DNA of 59,953 nucleotides from RGIG3513 sp045658985 (GTDB lineage: Bacteria > Bacillota > Clostridia > Oscillospirales > Butyricicoccaceae): the NCBI GenBank assembly GCA_045658985.1, contig JAZOWC010000039.1, positions 1 to 59,953 on the forward strand, given 5' to 3'. The notes beneath the pieces were generated by a model that was not told the origin of the DNA, ran no database searches, and saw only the letters and a list, made by a program, of their open reading frames with translations. The position numbers were made by a program, and so were the translations under genes. Shown in pieces: positions 16,241 to 25,927 of this stretch; position 1 is the first letter of the stretch; every line of letters starts with the position of its first letter.

Positions 16241-16415
16241 CCGTATCCCCAATCCCCGCCGTTTCAGCTCCGGCCTGACGCCCCTGCGGTACACCGACGG
16301 GATATACAGCGAGATGGACAACGAGCTGGCGAGAGACAATCTGGAGAACGATCTTCCCGCCGCCGACCGCCCGACAGCGGTCAACCGCCTGCCCGATATC
16401 GGCGATTATATGTGA
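16230..16415 (+). CDS. 61-residue small protein coupled to the preceding ORF
   Basis: It starts at ATG 16230 inside the end of the 36-residue ORF. The product begins basic (MINNRIPNPRRFSSGL) and becomes acidic (EMDNELARDNLENDL), without membrane segments or known domain. A 17-bp hairpin follows 29 nt after the stop, so the two ORFs form a compact transcription unit of unknown function. Confidence 0.5.
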   Translation: MINNRIPNPRRFSSGLTPLRYTDGIYSEMDNELARDNLENDLPAADRPTAVNRLPDIGDYM

Positions 16416-16443
16416 GAATTTCCGCTGTGTGAGGCAAGATCTC

Positions 16444-16482
16444 AGGCAAAGAGCAGAGCCAAAACGGCTCTGCTCTTTGCCT
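16444..16482 (+). terminator. 17-bp hairpin after the two small ORFs
   Basis: AGGCAAAGAGCAGAGCC (16444-16460) pairs perfectly with 16466-16482 around AAAAC. No clear T-run follows, so termination may be inefficient, but the long stem marks the end of the small-ORF unit. Confidence 0.6.
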
Positions 16483-16602
16483 GCACATTGAGGGTGGACA
16501 GGATGCTTTGTCGATTTTGATCTTATTGAACCCTGTTTTTGCGTTATTTTTGTTCAGAATCAACATTTTTGGAAAAATCGCAAAAAAATGCAAAAAAAAC
16601 TA

Positions 16603-16631
16603 TTGCATTTTGGCAAACGTGCGAGTATAAT
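16603..16631 (+). promoter_or_regulatory. Promoter of the glycine riboswitch transcript
   Basis: TTGCAT (16603-16608), 17-bp spacer, TATAAT (16626-16631). Transcription would start near 16638, just before the first glycine aptamer. Confidence 0.8.
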
Positions 16632-16639
16632 AAGCCACA

Positions 16640-16835
16640 ACTTAATACTTCTGTGTGAAGCATGCGGAAAAGTGCCTTAATCGGCTGCCGAAGGAGTAAC
16701 ACTCTCAGGAGTCCACTGTGGATAGAGACCGTATGCAGACAGAACTTTGGAGAAGCCCATTTGATTGGGTGCCGAAGGTGCAAAGCGGACTTAAATCCGC
16801 TAATCTCTCAGGCAAAAGGACAAAGTGCTCTTACT
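16640..16835 (+). ncRNA. Tandem glycine riboswitch
   Basis: Two aptamers follow each other. The first (about 16653-16738) has GCCGAAGGAGTAAC and CTCTCAGGAGT; the second (about 16746-16828) has the classic GGAGA, GCCGAAGGTGCAAAG and ATCTCTCAGGCAAAAGGAC cores. This matches the glycine riboswitch consensus. An intrinsic terminator stands between the aptamers and the coding start at 16893-16922, so glycine binding probably controls terminator formation. The regulated gene is an alanine/glycine:cation symporter, a known target class. Confidence 0.92.
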
Positions 16836-16892
16836 TCTTTTTTGTGCATAGCGCTGGCACAACTATAGGGGTTTTGTATTTGTATTTTTGCT

Positions 16893-16922
16893 ATAGCCGC
16901 ACCTTTGGGTGCGGCTATTTTT
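16893..16922 (+). terminator. Riboswitch expression-platform terminator
   Basis: ATAGCCGCACC / GGTGCGGCTAT (11 bp, TTTG loop) followed by TTTTT, ending 22 nt before the symporter ATG. This placement indicates transcriptional control by the glycine riboswitch. Confidence 0.85.
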
Positions 16923-16944
16923 GATTTTTCAGGAGGAATGAACA

Positions 16945-18444
<1,500 letters not shown>

Positions 18445-18720
18445 AACGCGGCGAGTGCCGCAACCCAACTAATTTTGCGCGCCTGTTCCCTTATTCCGCC
18501 CTGCGCCGACGTTCCCTGAGTCGGCGCGGGGCGGAGCTATTTTGAGGGCAAAATGCCAGAAGGCGCCGACTCGCGCGGCGAGTGCCGCGCAAGACGAAGG
18601 GCGGATTTATTCCGCCCGTGAGTCCAAATTGATAGGGGACCCCACAAAGCTGCAGCTTTGTGGGGAGACGGCGCGGGGCGGAGCTATTTTGTGCGCTTTT
18701 TGCCTGCTTTTTGCCTGCTA
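18445..18720. repeat. Intergenic repeat mosaic containing an R1-type element
   Basis: No gene is seen between the symporter and the amidohydrolase. A 23-bp sequence recurs exactly at 18522-18544 and 18669-18691 (GGGGCGGAGCTATTTTG core). Between the copies lies an R1-like repeat (CGCAAGACGAAGGGCGGA, then CCGTGAGTCC, then GGGGACCCC) related to those at 20263-20360 and 29505-29615. Several hairpins are present, e.g. CCCCACAAAGCTGCAGCTTTGTGGGG arms at 18641-18665. Confidence 0.7.
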
Positions 18721-18726
18721 TTTTAT

Positions 18727-18755
18727 TTGCATTTTCACCCGATATATATTATTAT
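18727..18755 (+). promoter_or_regulatory. Promoter of the M20 amidohydrolase gene
   Basis: TTGCAT (18727-18732), 17-bp spacer, TATTAT (18750-18755), 28 nt before the ATG. Confidence 0.65.
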
Positions 18756-18783
18756 GTATACAAAAAGTATGGGAGGAATCATT

Positions 18784-20241
18784 ATGGACAAACAGCAACT
18801 GTACAAGATCATCACAGACCACAGCTCTGAGATCATAGACATCAATGACAGCGTATGGGAATATGCGGAGACGGCCTTTTCGGAGTACAAATCAGCCGCA
18901 AAACTCTGTGAAGTCCTCGAAAACAACGGTTTTGAGGTAGAGCGCGGCGTGGGCAAGATCGATACGGCTTTTTTGGCACGTTTCGGCAGCGGCAAGCCGA
19001 TTATCGGCCTGCTTGCCGAGTATGACGCGCTGGCAGGCCTTAATCAGATGGGGGGCAGCGCCGACAGACAGCCTACCGCTCCCGAGGATGAGGGCAAAGC
19101 AGGCCACGGCTGCGGCCACAACTGCTACGGTGCGGCCATCGTGGGTGCGGCTCTCGGCCTCAAAGCCTATCTCGAGTCCAAGCCCCAAAACAGCGGCACG
19201 GTCATCGTCTACGGCTGTCCCGGCGAGGAGGGCGGCTCGGGCAAAGCCTTCATGGCACGCGAGGGCGTGTTTGATGGCTGCGACCTTGCACTCACATGGC
19301 ATCCCAGCTCGGTCAACTCCATCACCAGCGGCAGCTCGCTGGCCAATTATCAGGTGCTCTACAAGTTCTACGGCATCGCATCCCACGCCGCCGCCGATCC
19401 CGAGGCGGGCAGATCGGCTCTGGACGCGCTGGAACTGATGAACACCGGCGTGCAGTATCTGCGCGAGCATATGCCCGACGCCTGCCGCATCCACTACGCT
19501 ATCACCAACGCAGGCGGCTTCTCACCCAACGTGGTGCAGCCCAGAGCCGACGTGCTTTATCTCATCCGCTCGCCCAAATCCGCCCAGCTCCGCGACCTCT
19601 ATGAGCGCGTCAACAACGTCGCCCGCGGCGCCGCGCTGATGACCGGCACCACCGTGGAGATAGATTTTGTCAAAGCCTGCTCCGAGACCATCAAAAACGG
19701 TGTCCTCGAAAAGGTGCTCTACTCCAATATGGAGCAGGCACCCATGCCCGTGTACACCGAAGAAGAAAAAGAGTTTGCGGGCCGTGTCCGTGCCAGCTAT
19801 CAGAACCCTTGGGATCCCATGGAGCGCGCCGTCAGCCGCTGCGGCGAGCAGTACCGCGACGAGATCCGCGAGCTTTATGCCCCCAACAAGAACATCAACG
19901 ACTTCCTGCTGCCCTTCTACTCCAACGAAGTAGTCATGGCAGGCTCTACCGATGTTGCCGACGTGACCTGGATATGCCCCACCGCCCAGTTTGACGCGGT
20001 GACCACCGCCTGCGGCACACCCAACCACTCCTGGCAGTTCGTCTCCTGCAACAAGACGAGCATCGCACACAAGGGAGTCATCTATGCCGCTCAGGTGCTT
20101 GCGGGCGCAGCGGTAGATCTGTTTGAAAGCCCCGAGACCGTCCAAAACGCAAAAGACGAGCACAAAAAGCGCCTCGGCGGAGAGACCTATCAGTGTCCCA
20201 TACCTGCAGGAGTAGTGCCTCGCGCCCCCGACAAACTGTAA
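18784..20241 (+). CDS. M20 family amidohydrolase (AbgB-like)
   Basis: 485 residues from ATG 18784, which has GGGAGGAATC upstream; an earlier in-frame ATG lies in repeat DNA and is rejected. LAEYDALAGL (about 79-88), GHGCGHNCYGAA (about 108-119), GCPGEEGGSGKA and the late CGTPNHSWQF segment match the AbgB/amidohydrolase branch of M20 peptidases, including metal-binding His and Glu residues. These hydrolyse N-acyl or p-aminobenzoyl-glutamate-type amides in the cytoplasm. The gene is monocistronic. Confidence 0.9.
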   Translation: MDKQQLYKIITDHSSEIIDINDSVWEYAETAFSEYKSAAKLCEVLENNGFEVERGVGKIDTAFLARFGSGKPIIGLLAEYDALAGLNQMGGSADRQPTAPEDEGKAGHGCGHNCYGAAIVGAALGLKAYLESKPQNSGTVIVYGCPGEEGGSGKAFMAREGVFDGCDLALTWHPSSVNSITSGSSLANYQVLYKFYGIASHAAADPEAGRSALDALELMNTGVQYLREHMPDACRIHYAITNAGGFSPNVVQPRADVLYLIRSPKSAQLRDLYERVNNVARGAALMTGTTVEIDFVKACSETIKNGVLEKVLYSNMEQAPMPVYTEEEKEFAGRVRASYQNPWDPMERAVSRCGEQYRDEIRELYAPNKNINDFLLPFYSNEVVMAGSTDVADVTWICPTAQFDAVTTACGTPNHSWQFVSCNKTSIAHKGVIYAAQVLAGAAVDLFESPETVQNAKDEHKKRLGGETYQCPIPAGVVPRAPDKL

Positions 20242-20262
20242 TATTTTTGCACAGCTTCCGCC

Positions 20263-20660
20263 CATCTACAACTCCCCACGAGACAGGTCTCGCGGGGACC
20301 CCGATTTAATAGACTTCGGTCGGGCGCAGCCCTTCCTGCGTCTTGCGCGGTACTCACCGCGCCTCGCTTACGCTCGGTCAGCCGATGGCTGACAAGCTCT
20401 CGGGTCGCCGTACACACGGTACTGTCAACCCTCGCGTTAGTTGTATATGGACGAAATCTGCACAAACCTCCCATAGCTTCCATAATGCGCGAAACCCCGT
20501 TCCCCTGAAACGGCCCCCTTGCCTAAAGGGGGCTGGCAAAACCGCAGGTTTTGGCTGGGGGATATAAACCCCTGTTCAATCCGTCGGCTTGCCGACACCT
20601 TCGCTATTAGCTATTCACTATTAGCTATTAGCTCGTCTCATCAATCCGTCGGCTTTGCCG
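20263..20660. repeat. Repeat mosaic downstream of the amidohydrolase (R1, R4, R3)
   Basis: No gene seen. 20263-20360 is an R1 element in minus orientation (GCGGGGACCCCGATTTAATAG), matching 29505-29615. 20400-20500 carries three R4 modules: CGCCGTAC..GTACTGTCAA, GGACGAAATCTGCACAAA and GCTTCCATAAT.CGCGAAA, also present near 41880-42010 but in different order. 20506-20566 is an R3 hairpin (GCCCCCTTGCCTAAAGGGGGC). Confidence 0.75.
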
Positions 20661-20685
20661 ACCACATCATTTTGCATTCAATATA

Positions 20686-20719
20686 AAAAAGACAGAGCCA
20701 TTTTCGGCTCTGTCTTTTT
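20686..20719. terminator. Bidirectional terminator between amidohydrolase side and glnA
   Basis: AAAAAGACAGAGCC / GGCTCTGTCTTTTT (14 bp, 6-nt loop). T-runs lie on both strands; it ends 12 bp from the glnA stop codon. Confidence 0.88.
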
Positions 20720-20731
20720 ATATTCCGTTTA

Positions 20732-22156
20732 TTACAGATTAAAATACTTGTCAAACTCTGCGGGATGGGGGATAGCGTTCAGCTTCTTGACCTCTTCGCG
20801 CTTGCCGGCGATGAACTTCTCAATCAGAGTCTCGGGGAATACGCCGCCTGCGGTGAGGAAGTCGTGATCGCGCTCCAGAGCGTCCAGAGCATCACCCAGG
20901 TTGGTGGGCAGATGGCTGAGCTTTGCCTTCTCCTCGTCGCTGAGGTGGTAGAGGTTGACGTCGTAGGGGCCCCAGCCGTTTGCGTGAGGATCGATCTTGT
21001 TCTTGATACCGTCGATACCTGCCATCAGCAGAGCGGCATAGCAGAAGTAGGGATTGCAGGTTGCGTCGGGGTTGCGGATCACAAAGCGGCGCATCTTGGA
21101 GGTCATGGCGTATGGGGGGATACGGATGACTGCGCTGCGGTTGGAGGTTGCATAACCGACGGTTACGGGAGCCTCAAAGCCGGGAACAAGGCGCTTGAAG
21201 GAGTTGGTGGAGGGGTTGGTGATAGCGCACAGAGCGGCGATGTGCTTGAGCAGACCGCCCATAAAGTAGTGAGCCGTCTCGCTCAGGTGGGAGTAGCCGT
21301 TGTCATCGGAGAATACGGGCTCGCCATCCTTGAGCAGGAGCATATGTACGTGCATACCGTTGCCTGCCTCGCCGTATACGGGCTTGGGCATGAATGTAGC
21401 AACCTTGCCGTGCTTGAGTGCGGTGTTGTGGATGATGTACTTGATCATCATGGTAGCATCTGCCATGGTGGACATCTGGCCCAGCTGGGGCTCGATCTCA
21501 AACTGACCTGCAGCGCCGACCTCGGGATGATGGTACTTGATGGGGATGCCTGCTTCTTCCATCAGCAGGCACATTTCAGAGCGGCACTCATAGGTGCGGT
21601 CACCGGGCTTGGCAACGTGATAGCCCTTCTGGTGGGCAACTACCTGACCCTGACCCTGACTGTCAGAGTTCCAGTATGCCTGCTCGGCATCAACGGCTAC
21701 GCCGATGTGCTCGGGCTTGACGCTCCAGTTAACGTTGTCAAAGATATGGAACTCAAACTCGGGGAGAATGAGCATGGTATCTGCAATACCGCTGTCGCGG
21801 AGATACTGCTCTGCTGCCAGAACGATGTTGCGGGGGTACTGATCGAGAGGACGGTTGTTGGGGTAGTCGATGATCATTGCGTTACCGCTGATGGACAGGG
21901 TGGGTACTTCGCAGAAAGGATCAATGACAGCGGTGGTGATGTCGGGGATAAAGACCATGTCGCTCTTTTCGACCACGGCGTAGCCGTAGTTGGAAGCGTC
22001 AAAGCCGATGCCGTTGGTCAGGGTGTCTTCGTTGAAGTGGCTGGCGGGAATGGTAACGTGGCGATACTGACCGTTGATGTCAACGATCTTAAAATCAACC
22101 ATCTTGATGTCTTTTTCGCGGATAAGTTCCAAAAGCTCCTGCTGGGTCTTTACCAT
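20732..22156 (-). CDS. glnA: Glutamine synthetase type I
   Basis: The 474-residue enzyme joins ammonia to glutamate with ATP. Recognisable: VDINGQYRHVTIP (beta-grasp, about 26-38), LPEFEFHIFD (about 130), GNGMHVHMLLL (about 267), NPSTNSFKRLVPGFEAPV (about 317-334) and NRSAVIRIP. A tyrosine in VNLYHLSDEE occupies the place of the adenylylated tyrosine of enterobacterial enzymes; whether it is used is unknown. GGAGGATGATT precedes the ATG. Single gene with its own terminator. Confidence 0.96.
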   Translation of the reverse strand: MVKTQQELLELIREKDIKMVDFKIVDINGQYRHVTIPASHFNEDTLTNGIGFDASNYGYAVVEKSDMVFIPDITTAVIDPFCEVPTLSISGNAMIIDYPNNRPLDQYPRNIVLAAEQYLRDSGIADTMLILPEFEFHIFDNVNWSVKPEHIGVAVDAEQAYWNSDSQGQGQVVAHQKGYHVAKPGDRTYECRSEMCLLMEEAGIPIKYHHPEVGAAGQFEIEPQLGQMSTMADATMMIKYIIHNTALKHGKVATFMPKPVYGEAGNGMHVHMLLLKDGEPVFSDDNGYSHLSETAHYFMGGLLKHIAALCAITNPSTNSFKRLVPGFEAPVTVGYATSNRSAVIRIPPYAMTSKMRRFVIRNPDATCNPYFCYAALLMAGIDGIKNKIDPHANGWGPYDVNLYHLSDEEKAKLSHLPTNLGDALDALERDHDFLTAGGVFPETLIEKFIAGKREEVKKLNAIPHPAEFDKYFNL

Positions 22157-22378
22157 AAATAATCATCCTCCGTATAGATTGGCAATTAGCCGAAAAAATT
22201 GTCTCTTAACTATATTATAATAACCGATTCGGCGGCAAATTTCAATAAAAACACACAGCCTATTTGAAAAAAACTTGAGCCAAACCGAAGTTTCTGCCCG
22301 CCTCCTGCCCAAAAGCCTGCCCCGCACACGTCATTACGCCGTGTACGGGGCAATTTATGGAAATAGGAGTAACACCCG

Positions 22379-23935
22379 TTATGCATCCTTGCAGAGACAA
22401 AACAGCCGATCCACACGTTTTTGCTCGGATTCCCTGGGTTTGCAAAGCAGGCTGACGACCGGCACGACGATCATGGACACGGCCATGGCGGCAACACCCA
22501 TTTCGGGGGAGTGTGCGGCCGCGGCGGAGAAGCCCGACCTGAGGGAGATGACCAGAGTGGCACCTCCCACGGTCAGCAGACCGGACAGTATGCCGGCGCC
22601 GGCGCCGAGGCGGGTGATCTTTTTGGAGAACAGACCCCAGATGTAGGGGCCGATAAAGCAGCCGGACACCAGTCCCCACGAGAATGACATCAGGCTGACG
22701 ATGATGGGGATGTTGCGTGTAGCAAACACAAATGAGCAGGCAACAAACACCAGACAGAGCAGGCGGGTGAGCAGCATCTGGGCTGCGGGACGGGTTTCCT
22801 TCCTGCGCAGGGCGGGGATCAGATCGACGGCAACAGCCGATGCGGAGGTCAGCACCACCGCCTCAAGGGTGGACATGGATGCGGACAAAAGCAGAATCAT
22901 GATAACAGCCAGCAGGATGATGCCCATCGTGCCGCCGCCCAGCACCTTCATCAGCACGGCGGGGATGACGGCGTCGATTCCGCCTTCGGGGAGCACGCCG
23001 CCCAGCACAAGTCGGGATGCAGAGCCGATGAGGTATGCGCCGCAGCCGATAACCAGACAGAATACGGTGGAGATGACCGTGCCGCGCTTGATGGCGGCGG
23101 TGTCCTTGATGGCGTAGAACTTGCCAAGCATCTGGGGCAGACCCCATGTGCCGAAGCTTGTCAGCATGATGTTAAAGCACAGGAACTTGAATGCCGAGCC
23201 GCCGAATATATCGGTCAGCTGTGCGCCGCTGACGGGATTGGGGTCGGAGGGCAGGGATTGGAAGGCGCCGAGGTTTTCCATCAGGCCGCCGATGCCGTCT
23301 ACACTGCCGTGGCGGAGTACGGCGATCACCAGCGCGATAACACCCACGATCATAATAATGCCCTGAATCAGATCGGTGCAGGAGGTTGCGATGTATCCGC
23401 CGGCTACCAGATAAATGGCGGTCAGGCAGGCTATCATCAGCATCCATACCCATGTCTCAACACCGGGGAATACTGTACTGAACAGAGAGCCCAGACCCTT
23501 GTAGACAGCGGCGGAGTATGGAACGAGGAACACGAATATGATGACCGAGGCGGCTATCTTGAGAGCCTTTGAGCCGTAGCGTTTTTCAAAGTAGTCGGGC
23601 ATGGTGCGGGCGTTCAGTGTTTTGGTCATCTTGCGGGTGCGGTTGGCAAACAGCAGCCAGGACAGCAGGCAGCCTAAAACGGCGTTGCCGATGCCTATCC
23701 ACACTGCGCCTATGCCGATGTTCCAGCCGTGCTGACCTGCATAACCGACGAATACAACCGCCGAGAAGTATGTGGTGCCGTATGAAAAAGCCGTCATCCA
23801 GGGGCCGATGTTTCTGCCGCCTATCAGAAAGCTGTCAAGGGACTTGGATTTGCCGTAGCTGAGGTATCCGATCAGCGCCATAGCGATGGCATAAACACAC
23901 AGAGCGATAACGGTAAAAAGTTGGGGTTGTGTCAT
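22379..23935 (-). CDS. Sodium:solute symporter (SSS family)
   Basis: 518 residues from the ATG at 23935, with AAGGAGGATC upstream. About 13 hydrophobic segments; SFLIGGRNIGPWMTAFSYGTTYFSAVVFVGYAGQHG near residues 34-68 is the SSS signature, and the lone GYIATSCTDLIQGIIM motif (about 178) also fits. Substrate cannot be told; PutP/PanF-like members carry proline, pantothenate or other organic anions with Na+. It is divergent from a LysR-type regulator gene, which probably controls it. Confidence 0.9.
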   Translation of the reverse strand: MTQPQLFTVIALCVYAIAMALIGYLSYGKSKSLDSFLIGGRNIGPWMTAFSYGTTYFSAVVFVGYAGQHGWNIGIGAVWIGIGNAVLGCLLSWLLFANRTRKMTKTLNARTMPDYFEKRYGSKALKIAASVIIFVFLVPYSAAVYKGLGSLFSTVFPGVETWVWMLMIACLTAIYLVAGGYIATSCTDLIQGIIMIVGVIALVIAVLRHGSVDGIGGLMENLGAFQSLPSDPNPVSGAQLTDIFGGSAFKFLCFNIMLTSFGTWGLPQMLGKFYAIKDTAAIKRGTVISTVFCLVIGCGAYLIGSASRLVLGGVLPEGGIDAVIPAVLMKVLGGGTMGIILLAVIMILLLSASMSTLEAVVLTSASAVAVDLIPALRRKETRPAAQMLLTRLLCLVFVACSFVFATRNIPIIVSLMSFSWGLVSGCFIGPYIWGLFSKKITRLGAGAGILSGLLTVGGATLVISLRSGFSAAAAHSPEMGVAAMAVSMIVVPVVSLLCKPRESEQKRVDRLFCLCKDA

Positions 23936-24001
23936 GATAAGATCCTCCTTGATTTCAGCCTTGAATTGGTTGTGATTGGGACTTGATTTTCTCTGATAGC
24001 A

Positions 24002-24030
24002 ACTATATAATAGTTTTTGCAATTAGTCAA
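24002..24030 (-). promoter_or_regulatory. Promoter of the SSS symporter gene
   Basis: On the minus strand TTGACT (24025-24030), a 17-bp spacer and TATAGT (24002-24007). It lies in the 146-bp divergent region shared with the LysR regulator. Confidence 0.7.
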
Positions 24031-24081
24031 ACAAATGGTTTTGATAATAATCATCGATATTTTAGATGGTGAGAGGTATAT

Positions 24082-24972
24082 ATGGAACTGCGAAATCTCA
24101 TAACGTTCATTCACGTGGCCGAGGTGGGCAGCTTTACCAAAGCCGCCGAGCAGCTGGGGTATTCCCAGTCTACGGTGTCTTTTCAGATCAAACAGCTTGA
24201 GGACGAGCTTGGCTGCCTGCTGTTTGAGCGCATCAAGCACACGGTCACCCTGACCGAGCGTGGGCACGAGCTTGCCGTGTACGCCAACAAGGTGCGTGCG
24301 CTCACCGATGAATTCAAAGAAAGCCTGAGCAGCGACGAGCAGCTGACGGGGCATATACATCTGGTCACCCCCGACTCGGTCTGCGAGGGAATGATCAGCT
24401 TGAGGTATATGGATTTTCATCGGAAATTCCCCAATATTTCCATAAAGCTCACCACCGCCGACACCCTCGTTATGTTCGATATGCTCGATCACAACGAGGC
24501 AGATCTTATAATCACGCTGGACAGCCACGCCTATAACAAAGACTACGTTATAGCCAAGGAGCAGCGCCTGCCCATGCATTTTGTTGCAAGCACCCGATCC
24601 GGGTTTGCAGGCGCCGTGGGACTGTCCATCAAAGATATTGCGGGAGAGCCTTTTATACTGACCGAGTACGGTCAGGGTTACAGACGAGTGCTTGACAGAG
24701 AGCTTGCCAAACACTCGCTGGACATTGTCCCCGTGCTGGAGATCGGCCGTACCGACATCATTACACGGATCATAGCACAGAGCAATATGATATCCTACCT
24801 GCCCGATTTTGTCACAAAAGAGCAGGTGGAGGCAGGGGAGCTGTGCTATCTGGACGTGCGGGACGTCAAACCGGAAGTATGGAAGCAGCTCATCCATCAC
24901 AAGAACAAGTGGCTCACCCGCAGTCTCAAAACGGTCATAGAGTATATCAAAAAGAACGAGTTCGAGGACTGA
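24082..24972 (+). CDS. LysR-family transcriptional regulator
   Basis: 296 residues, the standard LTTR length. The winged helix-turn-helix covers 1-60 (ELRNLITFIHVAEVGSFTKAA..YSQSTVSFQIKQLEDELG), followed by a periplasmic-binding-protein-like effector domain (about 90-290). GTGAGAGGTATAT precedes the ATG. Divergent orientation from the SSS symporter gene suggests it senses that transporter's substrate and controls both promoters; this is inference from arrangement. Confidence 0.92.
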   Translation: MELRNLITFIHVAEVGSFTKAAEQLGYSQSTVSFQIKQLEDELGCLLFERIKHTVTLTERGHELAVYANKVRALTDEFKESLSSDEQLTGHIHLVTPDSVCEGMISLRYMDFHRKFPNISIKLTTADTLVMFDMLDHNEADLIITLDSHAYNKDYVIAKEQRLPMHFVASTRSGFAGAVGLSIKDIAGEPFILTEYGQGYRRVLDRELAKHSLDIVPVLEIGRTDIITRIIAQSNMISYLPDFVTKEQVEAGELCYLDVRDVKPEVWKQLIHHKNKWLTRSLKTVIEYIKKNEFED

Positions 24973-24985
24973 AACCAAACACAAA

Positions 24986-25028
24986 CAAGCCGCCGACGGG
25001 TACAGACCGTCGGCGGCTTGAGTTTTTT
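24986..25028 (+). terminator. Terminator of the LysR gene
   Basis: CAAGCCGCCGACGG / CCGTCGGCGGCTTG (14 bp) with a 7-nt loop and TTTTTT shortly after. Confidence 0.9.
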
Positions 25029-25074
25029 ACAATACAATATAAAAGAAAGGAAAAGTGGTGGTCAGGTTAGATTT

Positions 25075-25122
25075 GTGCGTCTGTCGGGTCCCGCGGGGAC
25101 CTCGCAGCTGCGGGAAATTGGA
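25075..25122. repeat. Short R1-like repeat fragment
   Basis: TCGGGTCCCGCGGGGACCTC with a nearby GCAGCTGC core resembles the end of the R1 elements at 18585, 20263 and 29505. It sits directly downstream of the rubrerythrin stop. Confidence 0.5.
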
Positions 25123-25776
25123 TCAATAGTTCTTTGCGTGGACCTCGAAATATGCTTTGGGGTGCTTGCAGACGGGGCACTCCTCGGGAGCGGCGGTGCC
25201 GGTGTGGTGGTGACCGCAGTTGCGGCACTCCCACAGGGTTACGCTTTCTTTCTCAAACACCTTGCCGGTCTCTACGTTGCGCAGCAGGATGAGGTATCTC
25301 TCCTCGTGGGTCTTTTCTACGGCGGCTACACCTCTGAACTGCTCAGCCAGATCAAAGAAGCCTTCTTCCTCGGCCTCTCGAGCCATACGTGCGTACATAT
25401 CGGTCCACTCGCCGTTTTCGCCCTCGGCGGCGTGAAGCAGGTTCTCAGCGGTGTTGCCCAGCTCGCCCAGAGCCTTGAACCACAGCTTTGCGTGCTCTTT
25501 TTCGTTCTCTGCGGTCTGCAGGAAGAATGCGGCGATCTGCTCATAGCCTGCCTTCTTGGCCACGCTTGCAAAGTAGGTGTACTTGTTGCGTGCCATGCTC
25601 TCGCCTGCGAATGCCTCCCACAGGTTTTTCTCGGTCTTGGTGCCGGCAAACTTGCTCTTGGGCTCGGCGACTTCCTCAAAGAACTCGGGACCCTTCTTGC
25701 AGATGGGGCAGACAAAGCCTTCGGTCAGCTCGCCCTCGTGGATATGCTTACAAACTTTGCAGATATATTTTTTCAT
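25123..25776 (-). CDS. Rubrerythrin with rubredoxin domains at both ends
   Basis: 217 residues from ATG 25776 (GGAGGAACG upstream). The N-terminus has a rubredoxin-type CKVCKH..CPICKKG (Cys6, 9, 23, 26); the centre is a ferritin-like four-helix bundle with EKEHAKL and EKTHEERY ligands for a diiron site; the C-terminus has CRNCGHHH..CPVCKHP. It reduces hydrogen peroxide in anaerobes. Classical rubrerythrin has only the C-terminal rubredoxin domain. The promoter bears a class II Crp/Fnr-type site shared with trxA, linking it to the adjacent regulator. Confidence 0.93.
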   Translation of the reverse strand: MKKYICKVCKHIHEGELTEGFVCPICKKGPEFFEEVAEPKSKFAGTKTEKNLWEAFAGESMARNKYTYFASVAKKAGYEQIAAFFLQTAENEKEHAKLWFKALGELGNTAENLLHAAEGENGEWTDMYARMAREAEEEGFFDLAEQFRGVAAVEKTHEERYLILLRNVETGKVFEKESVTLWECRNCGHHHTGTAAPEECPVCKHPKAYFEVHAKNY

Positions 25777-25818
25777 TTTTCGTTCCTCCGTGTTTTTGTT
25801 TTGATTTATTGTGTCTGT

Positions 25819-25859
25819 ATAATACCACGGTTTGAGAAGGCTTTCCGTGACAAAATCAC
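25819..25859 (-). promoter_or_regulatory. Rubrerythrin promoter with Crp/Fnr-type site
   Basis: The palindrome GTGACAAAATCAC (25847-25859; GTGA-N5-TCAC) is followed on the minus strand by exactly 22 bp and then TATTAT (25819-25824). This puts the site centre about 41 bp before the start, the class II activator position. The trxA promoter has the same site and spacing. Confidence 0.8.
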
Positions 25860-25865
25860 AAAAGA

Positions 25866-25894
25866 TTGACATAAACACAAATTGAGCCTATACT
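25866..25894 (+). promoter_or_regulatory. Promoter of the Crp/Fnr regulator gene
   Basis: TTGACA (25866-25871), 17-bp spacer, TATACT (25889-25894). The shared operator at 25847-25859 lies 6 bp upstream of the -35, so the regulator may also act on its own gene. Confidence 0.85.
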
Positions 25895-25927
25895 GTAGAC
25901 AGATATGGGCAAAAGGAGGCAAAAAAT

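Noticed and set aside
22157..22378. Glutamine or other riboswitch upstream of glnA
   Set aside because: The region shows an AT-rich promoter-like stretch but no aptamer core or terminator/antiterminator pair that I can recognise.
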